A stretch of 64,000 nt of DNA from Haloprofundus halobius (GTDB taxonomy: Archaea > Halobacteriota > Halobacteria > Halobacteriales > Haloferacaceae): the NCBI RefSeq assembly GCF_020097835.1, contig NZ_CP083667.1, positions 310,001 to 374,000 of the forward strand, read 5' to 3'. Under the pieces are notes generated by a model, which saw nothing but the letters and a program-made list of their open reading frames with translations, did no database searches and was not told the origin of the DNA. The first letter of the stretch is position 1. Each line of letters opens with the position of its first letter. Position numbers and translations under genes: made by a program. Below are positions 35,503 to 45,116 of the stretch, piece by piece.

Positions 35503-36282
35503 TCAACGCTGTTCATGCTGGAGTTCGACGATATTAACGGCCTCTTTGAGTCTCTCCACCAGTTTCTCCTCGGTATCACGGGAGGCCAATCGGGAGTTTG
35601 GGCCCGCAACCGACATCGCACCGATGACCTCACCGGTGTTTTTTCGGACTGGGACTCCAAACGCTCGCACACCGACGATATGTTCTTCGCTCTCGATAGA
35701 GTACTCTCGCTGCCGAGTCGCTTCGAGATCTTCAAATAGTTTGCCTTGATCGGTAATTGAATGTTTCGTCGTTTTCGCAAGGCCATGTTCCTCGACGAAA
35801 TCCTCCACGAACTCATCTGAACGAAACGCCAACATCGCTTTCCCCATTGCGGTGAGGTTGAGTGGCGTCCGAGACCCTACTGGGACATCATCCCAGATGG
35901 CGTTCTCTCCCTCGGAGCCGTAAATGATGACCCGTTCGCCGTCCTCGTGAACACCCAAATTGACGGCTTCGCCAGTTTCCCGGGCGAGCCGGTCAACTTC
36001 AGCTCGTCCCGTCTGAAAGAGCGAGAATGAGTGTCGCAGTTGGCCCCCGTGGAGGAGAATACGAAGTGACAATCGATACCTGCCGTCTTGATTGATCGCG
36101 TAGCCCGTGTTCTCAAGTGTTTTTAAATACGAGTGCGCTGTTGTCTTTGGGATATTCAGTTGATTGGCCAATTCAGTAACACCCGTTTCTTCCACGGCTG
36201 TTAGGTGTTCCACTATTTCAAACGTCCTCTCCATGACACTAAGCGAACTGCGGCCATCATTTGAAACGTCTTGGCCATCCAT
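35503..36282 (-). CDS. IclR-family regulator of the rhamnose-type locus
   Basis: A 259-residue IclR protein: HTH at about 18-72 (GVTELANQLNIPKTTAHSYL) and effector domain at about 85-255. In Haloferax an IclR protein (RhcR) controls the L-rhamnose genes, and this one lies between the broken SDR-cupin-FAH genes and the rhamnose-type SDR/lactonase pair, so the same role is plausible. A TATATGTA box about 26 nt upstream of the ATG suits a leaderless message. Confidence 0.92.
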   Translation of the reverse strand: MDGQDVSNDGRSSLSVMERTFEIVEHLTAVEETGVTELANQLNIPKTTAHSYLKTLENTGYAINQDGRYRLSLRILLHGGQLRHSFSLFQTGRAEVDRLARETGEAVNLGVHEDGERVIIYGSEGENAIWDDVPVGSRTPLNLTAMGKAMLAFRSDEFVEDFVEEHGLAKTTKHSITDQGKLFEDLEATRQREYSIESEEHIVGVRAFGVPVRKNTGEVIGAMSVAGPNSRLASRDTEEKLVERLKEAVNIVELQHEQR

Positions 36283-37138
36283 TTAGCAGAATTATTAATG
36301 GCACATACATATACCTTTTGTCAGTTCGGTATCGAGATCGTACGAATATTTCATACACCGGTGGGACCTTAGACAAAACTAGTTATATGGATTTTTACCT
36401 TTTCGTATATTCAGCATACTTCTTACATAATCAGAGTACATGAGTTCAATTTGAGATTCTGTCAATCTACCAGAGACCGTACATTCTAAAACAATCGTTA
36501 CAGCAGTATGATCCGAACGGCTCCCGTCAAATCCAGAGATACGGCTTCTCTGGGATCATTATAGGATCACTTCCCTCTTTCATTTCCTCCTTGCATTTGA
36601 TGCTCCGTTTTCGATCTGGATCTGCTGGTGCCGATCTAAGGCACAATCCAAAGAATAAGATGATCGGAACATAAATTATCTGTCTATATCTTATCTCTGT
36701 CTTATCCTCATCTGATACCTTTTTTGAGTTCAGTTTCATGACGGCTATGTATAACGGTGTAGATGTGCTATTGCCATCTCCCGACTAATAACATTACTAA
36801 GTTTGTTATTCCCATTTTTGCTGATGCAAAATATGTGAGTCAGACGCGATCATCGGTCACATTACTGGTACAGGTGTACGGATATATGGAACAGACTTTT
36901 AGTGGTTCGACGTTAAACATGCTCTGCTTCGGGAAAAATACCGATGAAGGAGTTCGCACGCTGATCTGTGTACGATATAATGGAACAGGGTGATGTATCT
37001 AAACCGCTCACTCTCCGTGTCTGATTGGTGAATAGTCGAGAGGTACAGTCTAGGGCTACTGACTTTTCCGCACTATCGTCAGGCGGCCGCCTGTCGACGA
37101 GCACCTGGTTTTAAGCAGACTCTCGAGAAACAATTGCC
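36283..37138. other. AT-rich spacer with a conserved dyad
   Basis: No credible gene; the frame at 36527-36739 (minus) is lysine-rich and unlike haloarchaeal proteins. The notable element is the AATAACA-N10-TGTTATT dyad at 36787-36810. The spacer divides the IclR gene from the SDR-lactonase pair. Confidence 0.5.
36787..36810. promoter_or_regulatory. 24-bp dyad AATAACA-N10-TGTTATT, copy 2
   Basis: Same arms as the copy at 33318-33341, with the spacer sharing ACTAA and the same CNCATTT on the right. It lies between the divergent IclR gene and the SDR, 330 bp upstream of the latter. A site for the local IclR or another regulator is inferred. Confidence 0.5.
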
Positions 37139-37942
37139 ATGGTCGGACACACAGAGTATGACTTCAGTGGAGAATCCGCCATTGTGACAGGTTCTACATC
37201 TGGCATCGGACGAGGGATTGCACGATCACTCATAGAAGCGAACGCGAATGTAGTAGTGAACTCCAGAACCGAGAAGGATGTTCGAGAAACTGCGTCTAGC
37301 CTCGACGAGCTCGGTACCGGCAACGCTATCGGTATCACAGCAGACATGAGCGACCCATCAGCTATCGACGATCTCGTCGAGAACGCGATACAGGAGTTCG
37401 GAGAGATTGATTTACTTGTGAACAACGCGGCAATCTGGCCCATGGAAGGAGAGATGATCGAAGCAAATCTTGACAACTGGGACACCACGATGGATGTGAA
37501 CGTGCGCGCTCAGTTCTACGCCTCGAAGCTCGTTGCGACGCACATGAGAGACGAAGGGATCGAAGGATCCATCGTCAATGTGACGAGCCAGACTGGCGAC
37601 CGACGCACCGGAAACCGGGGGATCTACGGGGTGTCGAACTCGTCAGTAAACGGACTCACCTGGCGAATGGCCGGTGAACTCGCCGAACATGGTATCCGGA
37701 TGAACGCCGTGTCGACTGATTTGGCTGACACCCGACAAGTCAGGTTAGAGGCACACCAAGAGGGAGAAGCGAGCGGTCGGACAGAAGAGGAAGTTCTCGA
37801 CGAGTGGGCGAGCGACCTGCCCCTCGGACGGATGGGGGAACCATCAGATCTGGCCGACGCAGTACTGTTTCTCGCTAGCGACCGCGCTGAATACGTCGTC
37901 GGGACAATACTGCGGGTCGCAGGTGGGGGGAATCTCCAGTGA
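37139..37942 (+). CDS. Short-chain dehydrogenase with Asn in place of the catalytic Lys
   Basis: A 267-residue SDR of the rhamnose-type locus. NAD(P) motif GSTSGIGRG, NNAAIW and catalytic Ser in VTSQTG are normal, but the YxxxK motif reads YGVSN: the catalytic lysine is asparagine. It overlaps the lactonase gene by 4 bp (GTGA), so the two are coupled; an L-rhamnose 1-dehydrogenase or a keto-deoxy-rhamnonate dehydrogenase is suggested by this pairing. The lost lysine leaves activity uncertain, though the operon around it looks intact. Confidence 0.85.
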   Translation: MVGHTEYDFSGESAIVTGSTSGIGRGIARSLIEANANVVVNSRTEKDVRETASSLDELGTGNAIGITADMSDPSAIDDLVENAIQEFGEIDLLVNNAAIWPMEGEMIEANLDNWDTTMDVNVRAQFYASKLVATHMRDEGIEGSIVNVTSQTGDRRTGNRGIYGVSNSSVNGLTWRMAGELAEHGIRMNAVSTDLADTRQVRLEAHQEGEASGRTEEEVLDEWASDLPLGRMGEPSDLADAVLFLASDRAEYVVGTILRVAGGGNLQ

Positions 37943-38808
37943 CCGTCGTCGACGCACACACGCACGTCTGGGGCCCAGACACGGACGACTACCCTTGGCA
38001 AGCAGAAGTTCTTCCGCCCGAGTGGGAGGGGCCATACACCCATACGGACCTGATATCTGATATGGATGCTGCAGGTATAGAAGAGGCAGTAATAGTCACG
38101 ACACCGTTGTACGGCCGGGGAACTGAGGCGAACGATTACACCCAGGCGGCTATCGAAGCTTATCCCAACCGGTTCTACGGTGTCGGACTGATGGACTTCT
38201 TCCCGGAGGATCCGGCCGAAGCCGCCGCATCTCTCCGTCGCTTAGTATCGCTGGATCGGATGGTCGGCGTGCGGATACACGCCGCGCTTGAGTACGCGGA
38301 GTCACCGACAACGCTAGACCGTCACGGAGATTGGTTCCTCGACGACCGTCTCAATCCCGTATTCGAGGCCGCCGCCACCGAGGATGTCGCCATATTCGTC
38401 TTTCCGAAGGCACAGCAACTCACAGACGTGGCGACGGTGATCCGCGAGAATCCCGGCGTCCAGTTCGTCATCGATCACATGGCGTGGCCCGACGAGACAA
38501 CCAACCCACACAAGCGGCCATGGACTGCATTCAAGGAACTCGCCGAGTACACCAACGTCTCGGTCAAGGTAAGCTCCTTACCACGCTCTAGTAAGGAAGA
38601 CTGGCCGTACCGCGACCTATGGGACTACGTCCGGAATCTCGTCGATTGGTACGGTGCTGAGCGCTTGATGCTCGGTTCTGATTACCCCTGGATGGACAGC
38701 TGGGCGACGTACGAGGAGTGTCTATCCTGGGTTGACGAGGCAGGGTTTCTTTCAGATCGCGATCGGCGCTACCTCCGCGGAAAGACGTTCACCTCGATAC
38801 ACAGGTGA
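37939..38808 (+). CDS. Amidohydrolase-2 family sugar lactonase
   Basis: A 289-residue TIM-barrel metal hydrolase of the amidohydrolase-2 family. Metal and active-site motifs: DAHTHVW at the N-terminus, FVIDHMAWP in the middle, LGSDYPW near the end. Members linked to sugar dehydrogenases hydrolyse L-fucono- or L-rhamnono-lactones. It starts with GTG overlapping the stop of the SDR. Followed by a mutarotase and a dehydratase, it fits the lactonase step of non-phosphorylative deoxyhexose oxidation. Confidence 0.87.
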   Translation: MTVVDAHTHVWGPDTDDYPWQAEVLPPEWEGPYTHTDLISDMDAAGIEEAVIVTTPLYGRGTEANDYTQAAIEAYPNRFYGVGLMDFFPEDPAEAAASLRRLVSLDRMVGVRIHAALEYAESPTTLDRHGDWFLDDRLNPVFEAAATEDVAIFVFPKAQQLTDVATVIRENPGVQFVIDHMAWPDETTNPHKRPWTAFKELAEYTNVSVKVSSLPRSSKEDWPYRDLWDYVRNLVDWYGAERLMLGSDYPWMDSWATYEECLSWVDEAGFLSDRDRRYLRGKTFTSIHR

Positions 38809-38983
38809 TTACTCACTATTTTTAACCGACACCACTATTCGAATCGATCCCTAAATGTGGGTTAGTTGTATGAACAACGCGGAATCACTCGCCAATTCAC
38901 CACGTGAGAAGACGAGCTGCGTTTTCCTGCAGGCATTTTCGCATGAAAATAGAACGTGGATCACGCCTAACGTCGAACTACGA

Positions 38984-39325
38984 TTAGAGATCGTCGCTCA
39001 ACGACCAGATTTCTTCCATGACCGGCATCTCCATATTGTCTGGATCGATCCCTTCCGTTTTGAACTGCTCCACATGAGATTCCCACTCCTCATTTTCGGG
39101 GTCGCTCTCGTAGCGCTCCTGAAACTGTTCCATGTCCTCAACCTCAATGATACCGACCGCTATCTCGTCGCGAAGGAAGAGTCGGTATTCGTAGACACCC
39201 CCCTCAACCATAGCATCAATGACCGACTCAGGGACGTTGTCGTGGGCTTCGATGTACTCGTCGGTCATCTCCGGTTTGATACGCTGTAATATCGCCACCT
39301 GTTCGAGATCTTGATTCTCAGTCAC
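38984..39325 (-). CDS. rhaM: L-rhamnose mutarotase
   Basis: A 113-residue protein of the L-rhamnose mutarotase family, which interconverts alpha and beta anomers of the sugar. Recognisable are VAILQRIKPEMTDEYIEAHD with the family His, the GGVYEYRLFLRDEIAVG core and the C-terminal MPVMEEIWSL. The frame reaches 39394, but I chose the GTG at 39325: a TTTTTAAT box lies 26 nt before it, consistent with a leaderless message, and the resulting length is close to the usual 104. It gives the strongest evidence that the locus handles L-rhamnose or a similar deoxyhexose. Confidence 0.85.
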   Translation of the reverse strand: MTENQDLEQVAILQRIKPEMTDEYIEAHDNVPESVIDAMVEGGVYEYRLFLRDEIAVGIIEVEDMEQFQERYESDPENEEWESHVEQFKTEGIDPDNMEMPVMEEIWSLSDDL

Positions 39326-39349
39326 GGCTGCATAGTCACGAATAGGCCT

Positions 39350-39358
39350 ATTAAAAAT
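39350..39358 (-). promoter_or_regulatory. TATA-like box of the mutarotase gene
   Basis: On the minus strand ATTTTTAAT sits about 26 nt before the GTG at 39325. This placement decides the start choice for the mutarotase. Confidence 0.45.
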
Positions 39359-39672
39359 TCCGGGTTTTTGGACACTATCTTGTGCATCAGTCAATCCACA
39401 AGATCAGATGACGAACCTCTAACCGTATGGGGTCAGTCCCTCCTATCGAAACGAATTCGCTCCACGTTTGCGACAAATAGTCGGTAGAAGTTCTCTCGTC
39501 GATTCTCATCCAACAGGAGGCATGCGGCGGGTTCGTGACTGCACCTCGTGTAATTTCAGCCAGCCATCAGGGCAGAAGATGACTCTTCTCAGCATGAGTT
39601 TAACCGGAGAACGTAAACAGAGGTGTCGGCAAAACCAATAAATTTTATATTCATACCACGAGGCATACGGAT

Positions 39673-40848
39673 GTGACTCCAGAGATCACAAAGATAGAGA
39701 GCGTCGAATTCGAATATCCGATCGAGAACGTCGGCACAGACGGCAACGGGTTCAACCTTGTCTACGAGCCCGGGTCGACGCTCACGAGTTCGAAAATTGC
39801 AGTTAAAGTCCATACAGACACCGGGATCACCGGTGAGTACGTCGTCGCGACGTCGACGTCGCCGGACCAGATCAGCAAGTTCGCGAAGTTTCTCATCGGG
39901 AAGAACCCGCTCGAGCGCGAACGCCACTGGTCAGAGGTCAAGCGCGCGCTCCGGAAGTACGATCGGATGGGAATGGGGCCCATCGACATCGCGCTGTGGG
40001 ACTTCGCCGGGAAGTACTACGACGCGCCCATCCACGAACTGCTGGGTACCTACCGCGAGCGTCTGCCCGCCTACGCCTCGACGTACCACGGCGACGACGC
40101 GGGCGGCCTGGACTCGCCCGAGGCGTTCGCCGACTTCGCCGAGGAGTGCCTAGAGATGGGGTACGGCGGCTTCAAGATCCACGGTTGGGGCGGCGGCGAC
40201 GAGCTACGCAACCTCGACCGGGAGATCAAGGCCGTCCACGCCGTCGGCGAGCGCGTCGGCGACGAGATGGACCTGATGCACGACCCCGCATGCGAACTCG
40301 AGACGTTCGCTGACGCCCTCAAACTCGGCCGCGCGCTCGACGAGGAGGGATTTTTCTGGTACGAGGACCCCTACCGCGACGGCGGTATCTCCCAGCACGG
40401 CCACCGGAAGTTACGCCAGAAGCTCGACACGCCCATCCTCCAGACCGAGCACGTCAGGGGACTCGAACCGGCCACCGACTTCGTCGCCAACGAGGCGACG
40501 GACTTCATGCGCGCGGACCCGGAGTACGACGCCGGCATCACCGGCGCGATGAAACGCGTCCACGTCGCCGAAGGGTTCGGCATCGACGTGGAGTTTCACG
40601 CCCCGGGGCCGGCTCAGCGCCACTGTATCGCCGCAACGCGCAACGCCAACTACTACGAACTCGCGCTGGTCCACCCCGACTGCCCGAACACCCAGCCGCC
40701 CGTCTACGAGGGCGACTACTCAGACATGATCGACACCATCGACGAGGACGGTACTGTCCCGGTCCCCGACGGTCCCGGCCTCGGCGTTGAGTACGACTGG
40801 GACTACATCGAGGACAACGCAACCGGTAGCGTCCAGACGTACGAATAA
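39673..40848 (+). CDS. Enolase-superfamily sugar-acid dehydratase (rhamnonate type)
   Basis: A 391-residue mandelate racemase/muconate lactonising-type enzyme. Catalytic KxH in GGFKIHGWGG; metal-ligand region LMHDPA, WYEDPY and QTEHVRG; C-terminal His in VEFHAPGPAQ. It starts with GTG; TATA-like sequence (AAATTTTATATT) lies about 20-35 nt upstream. Next to a mutarotase and a lactonase, an L-rhamnonate (or L-fuconate/galactonate-like) dehydratase making a 2-keto-3-deoxy acid is likely. It differs clearly from the xylonate dehydratase at 27800. Confidence 0.87.
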   Translation: MTPEITKIESVEFEYPIENVGTDGNGFNLVYEPGSTLTSSKIAVKVHTDTGITGEYVVATSTSPDQISKFAKFLIGKNPLERERHWSEVKRALRKYDRMGMGPIDIALWDFAGKYYDAPIHELLGTYRERLPAYASTYHGDDAGGLDSPEAFADFAEECLEMGYGGFKIHGWGGGDELRNLDREIKAVHAVGERVGDEMDLMHDPACELETFADALKLGRALDEEGFFWYEDPYRDGGISQHGHRKLRQKLDTPILQTEHVRGLEPATDFVANEATDFMRADPEYDAGITGAMKRVHVAEGFGIDVEFHAPGPAQRHCIAATRNANYYELALVHPDCPNTQPPVYEGDYSDMIDTIDEDGTVPVPDGPGLGVEYDWDYIEDNATGSVQTYE

Positions 40849-41023
40849 TCGCTCAATTTCGTTCCACATTTTGTTTATCGGACTATCTGATTGGAAATTT
40901 TAGATGCGATAACTCCAACTCGGTTCTTAGTTCTGGATGAATTTCACGGCTGAAAATAATGGACGAAGGCCACGGAGCTACAGCCGTGGGAAAGCTTATT
41001 AATAATTAACATTACTATCCGGT

Positions 41024-42877
41024 ATGGAGTTCGATCCAAATAGACGACAGCTTTTACGAGCAGCGGCGGCCGTCCCTGTGCTCGGCCTCGCCAGTCAATC
41101 GGCTGGCGCGACATCGGAACGAGACGATTACTGGGAGTTCGAGAGCGAATTCTTCGCTACTGCTTTCGCTGAGTACTACGGCACATACGACACTAACAGC
41201 GACGGCGACCTCTGGCCCAGTTGCTGGGCAGACGACGGGCACCTGTACACGGCAAACGGGGACGGCACCGGGTTCGCAGATGATTCTTGGTCCGATATCG
41301 TAATGAATCGAGTCTATGGGACGCCCGATACCGGGCTGACAGGTGAGCGCCTCGCTGCTGGAGACGAACTCGGGATCATCTGGGCAGATTCCGACGAGTA
41401 CAACCGCAAACCAACCGGAATGGTAGCTGTTGATGGCAACGGCGACGGTAACGACGAACTGTACCTTGCCTACCAAGATCTTCGTCACTCCCCCGCCGAG
41501 AAGGCGTTCGACGATGCGCCCAACGCGAGTGTTGCAAAATCTGTCGACTACGGAGAGACCTGGGAAACGACCGATGAACCGATGTTTTCCAAGTATGTGT
41601 TCACCACCGTTTTTTTCCTCGATTACGGTCAGAGCCACGAGAATGTCGACGTTCTTGCCCCAAATCCACCCGGACACGGTGATACCGAACCGCCCGGGAC
41701 TGATAGTTCGTCGAAGGAGTCAGGTAATCGCTCACGAGGGATCGGTGCGACAGAGCCGCCAGGACATGGCGGTAACAACCCTGAAGAGTACGTGTATGCG
41801 TACGGCCTGGACAACAACTGGCGCAGTTCGTTTAGCGGGACCGTTCCGGACCCGGTTCGACTCTATCTTGCGCGGGCGCCGATAGACTCGATTATGGACC
41901 GGTCCACGTGGGAATTCTTCGCCGGAGTCACGAACAACGGTCGACCGACGTGGACTGCTGAACTCGAGGGCCGCGAACCCGTTCTGGAAGACGAGAGGCG
42001 CGTGTACGAGGACCAGTACATGGAGAACGGGCCGAACCGCGGCGAATCGATGAGTGTCTTATCGCAGGGCAGCGTCGTGTACAACGAACCACTCGACCGA
42101 TATCTCTACACCTCCTGGACCGAATATACGTTCGAATTCTACGAAGCACCGGAGCCGTGGGGCCCCTGGAAGCTATTCATGCGCAAAGACTTTGGGAGTC
42201 TCCCATGGTTCGGCAACGTTATTGACGAACTGTGCGACGGACCCGTAAATGGAGGGTACGCCACGACCATTCCATCCAAATTTATCGGAGACAACGGCGA
42301 GTCGATGTGGATGCAGGCAAACTGGTTCGAAGGAGTTGCCTGCGGTGGAAATAACTACAATTTCGATCTCAGAGAGTTCGACGTGACGCCGTATGCAGAG
42401 TCGAATCCGTCCAACAAGCGTTCTGCCGACAACCTGGCAACGAGAGACGGAACGGTGCCCATAGAGAAGAGCGCACACTACGGAAACGGCAAGTACTACA
42501 ACTCCGGGGAGAGGGGCCAGAGCGAAGACAGCTGGGATGGGACGGCTAAACCGCTTGACTTCTGGGGATATCTCTGGGAGACGGAATACGCTCTCAATAG
42601 AGTCGTCTACACGACCGGTGCTATGTTCCCCGACGGCGGCTGGTTCGCCAATGACGGCGATAGCTTACGAGTACAGGTTCGCCGTAATTTCGAATGGGTT
42701 GACGTGGACGGACTCTCGATCGAACCAGAGTACCCGTACGATGAAACCGCAGGTCCCAACAACACGTACGAATTCACGTTCGAGGACGATCACGGAGATG
42801 GTGTCCGTATTATCGGTGTTCCAGGCGGGAACGCAGCGTTCACGTCTATCGGTGAACTGGAAGCCTACTACAAGTGA
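41024..42877 (+). CDS. Tat-secreted protein, possible DUF4185-like beta-propeller
   Basis: A 617-residue exported protein. The signal is RRQLLRAAAAVPVLGLASQS with cleavage near AGA-TS; no lipobox, so probably released. The mature part has repeated beta-rich motifs (SCWADDGHLYTANGDG, YLAYQDLR, YGETWETTDEPMF, FYEAPEPWGPWKLF) like the GPWxxF pattern of DUF4185/sialidase-type propellers; a low-complexity PPGHG segment is at about 215-255 and a discoidin-like beta domain may close the protein. It is the only clearly secreted non-transport protein here and could act on an external glycan (glycosidase or lyase). The activity is unknown. Confidence 0.75.
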   Translation: MEFDPNRRQLLRAAAAVPVLGLASQSAGATSERDDYWEFESEFFATAFAEYYGTYDTNSDGDLWPSCWADDGHLYTANGDGTGFADDSWSDIVMNRVYGTPDTGLTGERLAAGDELGIIWADSDEYNRKPTGMVAVDGNGDGNDELYLAYQDLRHSPAEKAFDDAPNASVAKSVDYGETWETTDEPMFSKYVFTTVFFLDYGQSHENVDVLAPNPPGHGDTEPPGTDSSSKESGNRSRGIGATEPPGHGGNNPEEYVYAYGLDNNWRSSFSGTVPDPVRLYLARAPIDSIMDRSTWEFFAGVTNNGRPTWTAELEGREPVLEDERRVYEDQYMENGPNRGESMSVLSQGSVVYNEPLDRYLYTSWTEYTFEFYEAPEPWGPWKLFMRKDFGSLPWFGNVIDELCDGPVNGGYATTIPSKFIGDNGESMWMQANWFEGVACGGNNYNFDLREFDVTPYAESNPSNKRSADNLATRDGTVPIEKSAHYGNGKYYNSGERGQSEDSWDGTAKPLDFWGYLWETEYALNRVVYTTGAMFPDGGWFANDGDSLRVQVRRNFEWVDVDGLSIEPEYPYDETAGPNNTYEFTFEDDHGDGVRIIGVPGGNAAFTSIGELEAYYK

Positions 42878-42968
42878 AAGATCCTACAGTCCGCGTACCG
42901 AAACCGACTACGAATCGATTCTTCGTCTTCACGTGGTCTACTCGTAGAGAAGCGTGCCCCTCGAAGAC

Positions 42969-44138
42969 TTAATTTTCTGCTTTGGAGGATTCGTCGACCG
43001 TGGTGACCTCGAGGGCTTCTCTCGTCGTTCCGTGCGCAATCGCGTCGCCGGATTCGTCGAAGAGGTGGATCTTTGAACGGTCGAGGTAGACGTCAAGCGT
43101 GTCCCCTTCCTTGATCTCGGTATCGGGTTCGACCTCCATGAGCAGTTCGTCGACTTCGTGAATGCCCGTCGCGTTCTCGTCCCCGATAAGCAGATAGGTC
43201 ATCACTCGGTTCCCAGTGGGTTCGGTCACGTCAACAGTTACCTGTATGGGTGTCGAGTACTCTTTCTGGCCAGCAGTCTTGTCGCTGGGATAGATGTCCT
43301 CCGGGCGGATACCGAGCGTCACGTTCGCTTTCCGTTCGAGAGCCAGTTGCTCGGTATCAAGTGGGATGTCGAAGCGGGGCGTCTCCAGACCGTCCTCCGT
43401 TACGACCCCGTCGATAAAGTTCATCGACGGAGAGCCGATGAAGCTCGCAACGAACTGGTTTGCCGGTTCGTTGTAACATTCGAGTGGGGGAGCGAATTGC
43501 TGGACCGCTCCCCCGTCCATCACCACGATCCGATCAGACATCGTCATCGCCTCTTCCTGATCGTGGGTGACGTACACCATTGTGACGTCAAGTTCACGCT
43601 GAATGCGCTGTATCTCCGTTCGCATGTGGACGCGCAACTTCGCGTCGAGGTTCGCTAGTGGTTCGTCCATGAGGAAGACGTCCGGATTTCTAACGAGCGC
43701 ACGACCGATCGCGACGCGTTGGCGTTGTCCACCGGATAACTCGTCCGGCATCCGGTTGAGCATTCCCTCTAGCTGGAGGATCTCGACCGCTTCGTCGACC
43801 CGCTGATCGATCTCGTCGGATTCGTATCCCCGCATCCGCAGCCCGAAGCTGATGTTCCCGTAGACGCTCTTGTGGGGGAACAGGGCAATATTTTGGAATA
43901 CCATCGCGATTCCTCGGTCCTTCGGAGCGTCGTCCGTGACATCCCTGCCGCCGATCTCGACCGTTCCGCTCGTCGGGCGAGTCAGCCCCGAGATCATCCC
44001 GAGCGTCGTCGATTTCCCGCAGCCTGACGGACCGACGAACGAGACGAATTCTCCGTCTTCTAGCTTTAGGTTCGTGTTGTTGACCGCAACGACATCACTA
44101 TACTCCTTTCGCAACTCTTGAAGTGTTAATTCTGACAT
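42969..44138 (-). CDS. MalK-type sugar ABC transporter ATPase (second system)
   Basis: A 389-residue CUT1 ATPase: Walker A GPSGCGKST, Q-loop VFQNIALFPH, signature LSGGQRQR, Walker B VFLMDEPLANLDAK, switch region YVTHDQEEAMTMSDR and C-terminal regulatory OB-like domain. Last gene of a four-gene importer operon (binding protein, permease, permease, ATPase). Being in the rhamnose-type locus, it probably powers import of rhamnose or rhamnose-containing oligosaccharides. Confidence 0.94.
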   Translation of the reverse strand: MSELTLQELRKEYSDVVAVNNTNLKLEDGEFVSFVGPSGCGKSTTLGMISGLTRPTSGTVEIGGRDVTDDAPKDRGIAMVFQNIALFPHKSVYGNISFGLRMRGYESDEIDQRVDEAVEILQLEGMLNRMPDELSGGQRQRVAIGRALVRNPDVFLMDEPLANLDAKLRVHMRTEIQRIQRELDVTMVYVTHDQEEAMTMSDRIVVMDGGAVQQFAPPLECYNEPANQFVASFIGSPSMNFIDGVVTEDGLETPRFDIPLDTEQLALERKANVTLGIRPEDIYPSDKTAGQKEYSTPIQVTVDVTEPTGNRVMTYLLIGDENATGIHEVDELLMEVEPDTEIKEGDTLDVYLDRSKIHLFDESGDAIAHGTTREALEVTTVDESSKAEN

Positions 44139-44143
44139 GTGTA

Positions 44144-45115
44144 TTATTCTTTGAGTGCTCCCGCGGTTAGTCCACTAACGATCCGTTCCTGTGCAAGCAA
44201 GACAAGTATCGCGACGGGAATGATCCCTATCAGACTTGCTGCTGCCATGAGGTTGTACGGCGTCTGATACTGGCCGGGGCCTGCCTGAAACTGCATGATA
44301 CCCCAGACGAGTGGTGAACCATTTACAGCCTCGCCGTCCGTCATTAGAAACGAGAAGAAGAACTCGTTGTAGACGGCGATGAACGTCAGTACTCCGGCAG
44401 TGACGACACCCGGCGCCGAGAGCGGAACGATAACTCGGAAGAGAGCCCCCAGCCGGGTCGTTCCCTCAATTCGGGCCGCGTCTTCGAGCCCATCCGGGAT
44501 CTGACTGTAGAATACTGTTAGGATGTAGATCGCGAAGGGCATTGTCAATGCACTCAGCGGAGTGACAATCGCCCACGGTGTGTTGTACAGGTCGGGCAAT
44601 GAGACCCCAAACAACACCGTATTCCCCGTAAGGAGATTGAATAACGGTACGAGGACCGCTGCAGGGGGAAAGTACGAGATGACCAGTAACACGAGGAGGA
44701 GCGGCGTCCGACCTCGAAATTCGAAGCGGCCGAACGCGTATCCTGCGAGACTTCCGAGGATCAGCACGAGAGCCGTCACGAAGGTAGCGATAAAGATGCT
44801 ATTGAATATATATATATGGAAGGGGACGGCCTGGAACACTTCCACGAAGGCTCCAAAGTTAAACCCTCGAGGATAGGGCCCCATGCCGGCGATCATGTTG
44901 TTCGGGGTGATCGCGAGGATGACCAACCAGTAAAAGGGAAATAACGTCGTCACGAGGAAGAATATCCCAAGCAGATAGAACGCCGCCTTGTAGGCTATCG
45001 AAGGGTTCGCAATTACCCGCTGGACGAGGCTATTGATCCCTGATTCTGTGCTTTCGGTGTCAGTTTGACGCGGCATGTTGGACGCCGCATCGTCGGTGTC
45101 TGTTGGTTCTGTCAT
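44144..45115 (-). CDS. Sugar ABC permease (MalG type, second system)
   Basis: A 323-residue permease with six hydrophobic helices preceded by a polar N-terminal tail of about 40 residues, and an EAA loop (DGLEDAARIEGTTRLGALFR). Five bases separate it from the ATPase gene and one from the upstream permease, so it is tightly coupled. Confidence 0.92.
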   Translation of the reverse strand: MTEPTDTDDAASNMPRQTDTESTESGINSLVQRVIANPSIAYKAAFYLLGIFFLVTTLFPFYWLVILAITPNNMIAGMGPYPRGFNFGAFVEVFQAVPFHIYIFNSIFIATFVTALVLILGSLAGYAFGRFEFRGRTPLLLVLLVISYFPPAAVLVPLFNLLTGNTVLFGVSLPDLYNTPWAIVTPLSALTMPFAIYILTVFYSQIPDGLEDAARIEGTTRLGALFRVIVPLSAPGVVTAGVLTFIAVYNEFFFSFLMTDGEAVNGSPLVWGIMQFQAGPGQYQTPYNLMAAASLIGIIPVAILVLLAQERIVSGLTAGALKE

Positions 45116-45116
45116 A

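Noticed and set aside
36527-36739. 70-codon minus-strand frame
   Set aside because: Lysine-rich and unlike haloarchaeal proteins; lies in AT-rich spacer with no conserved features.
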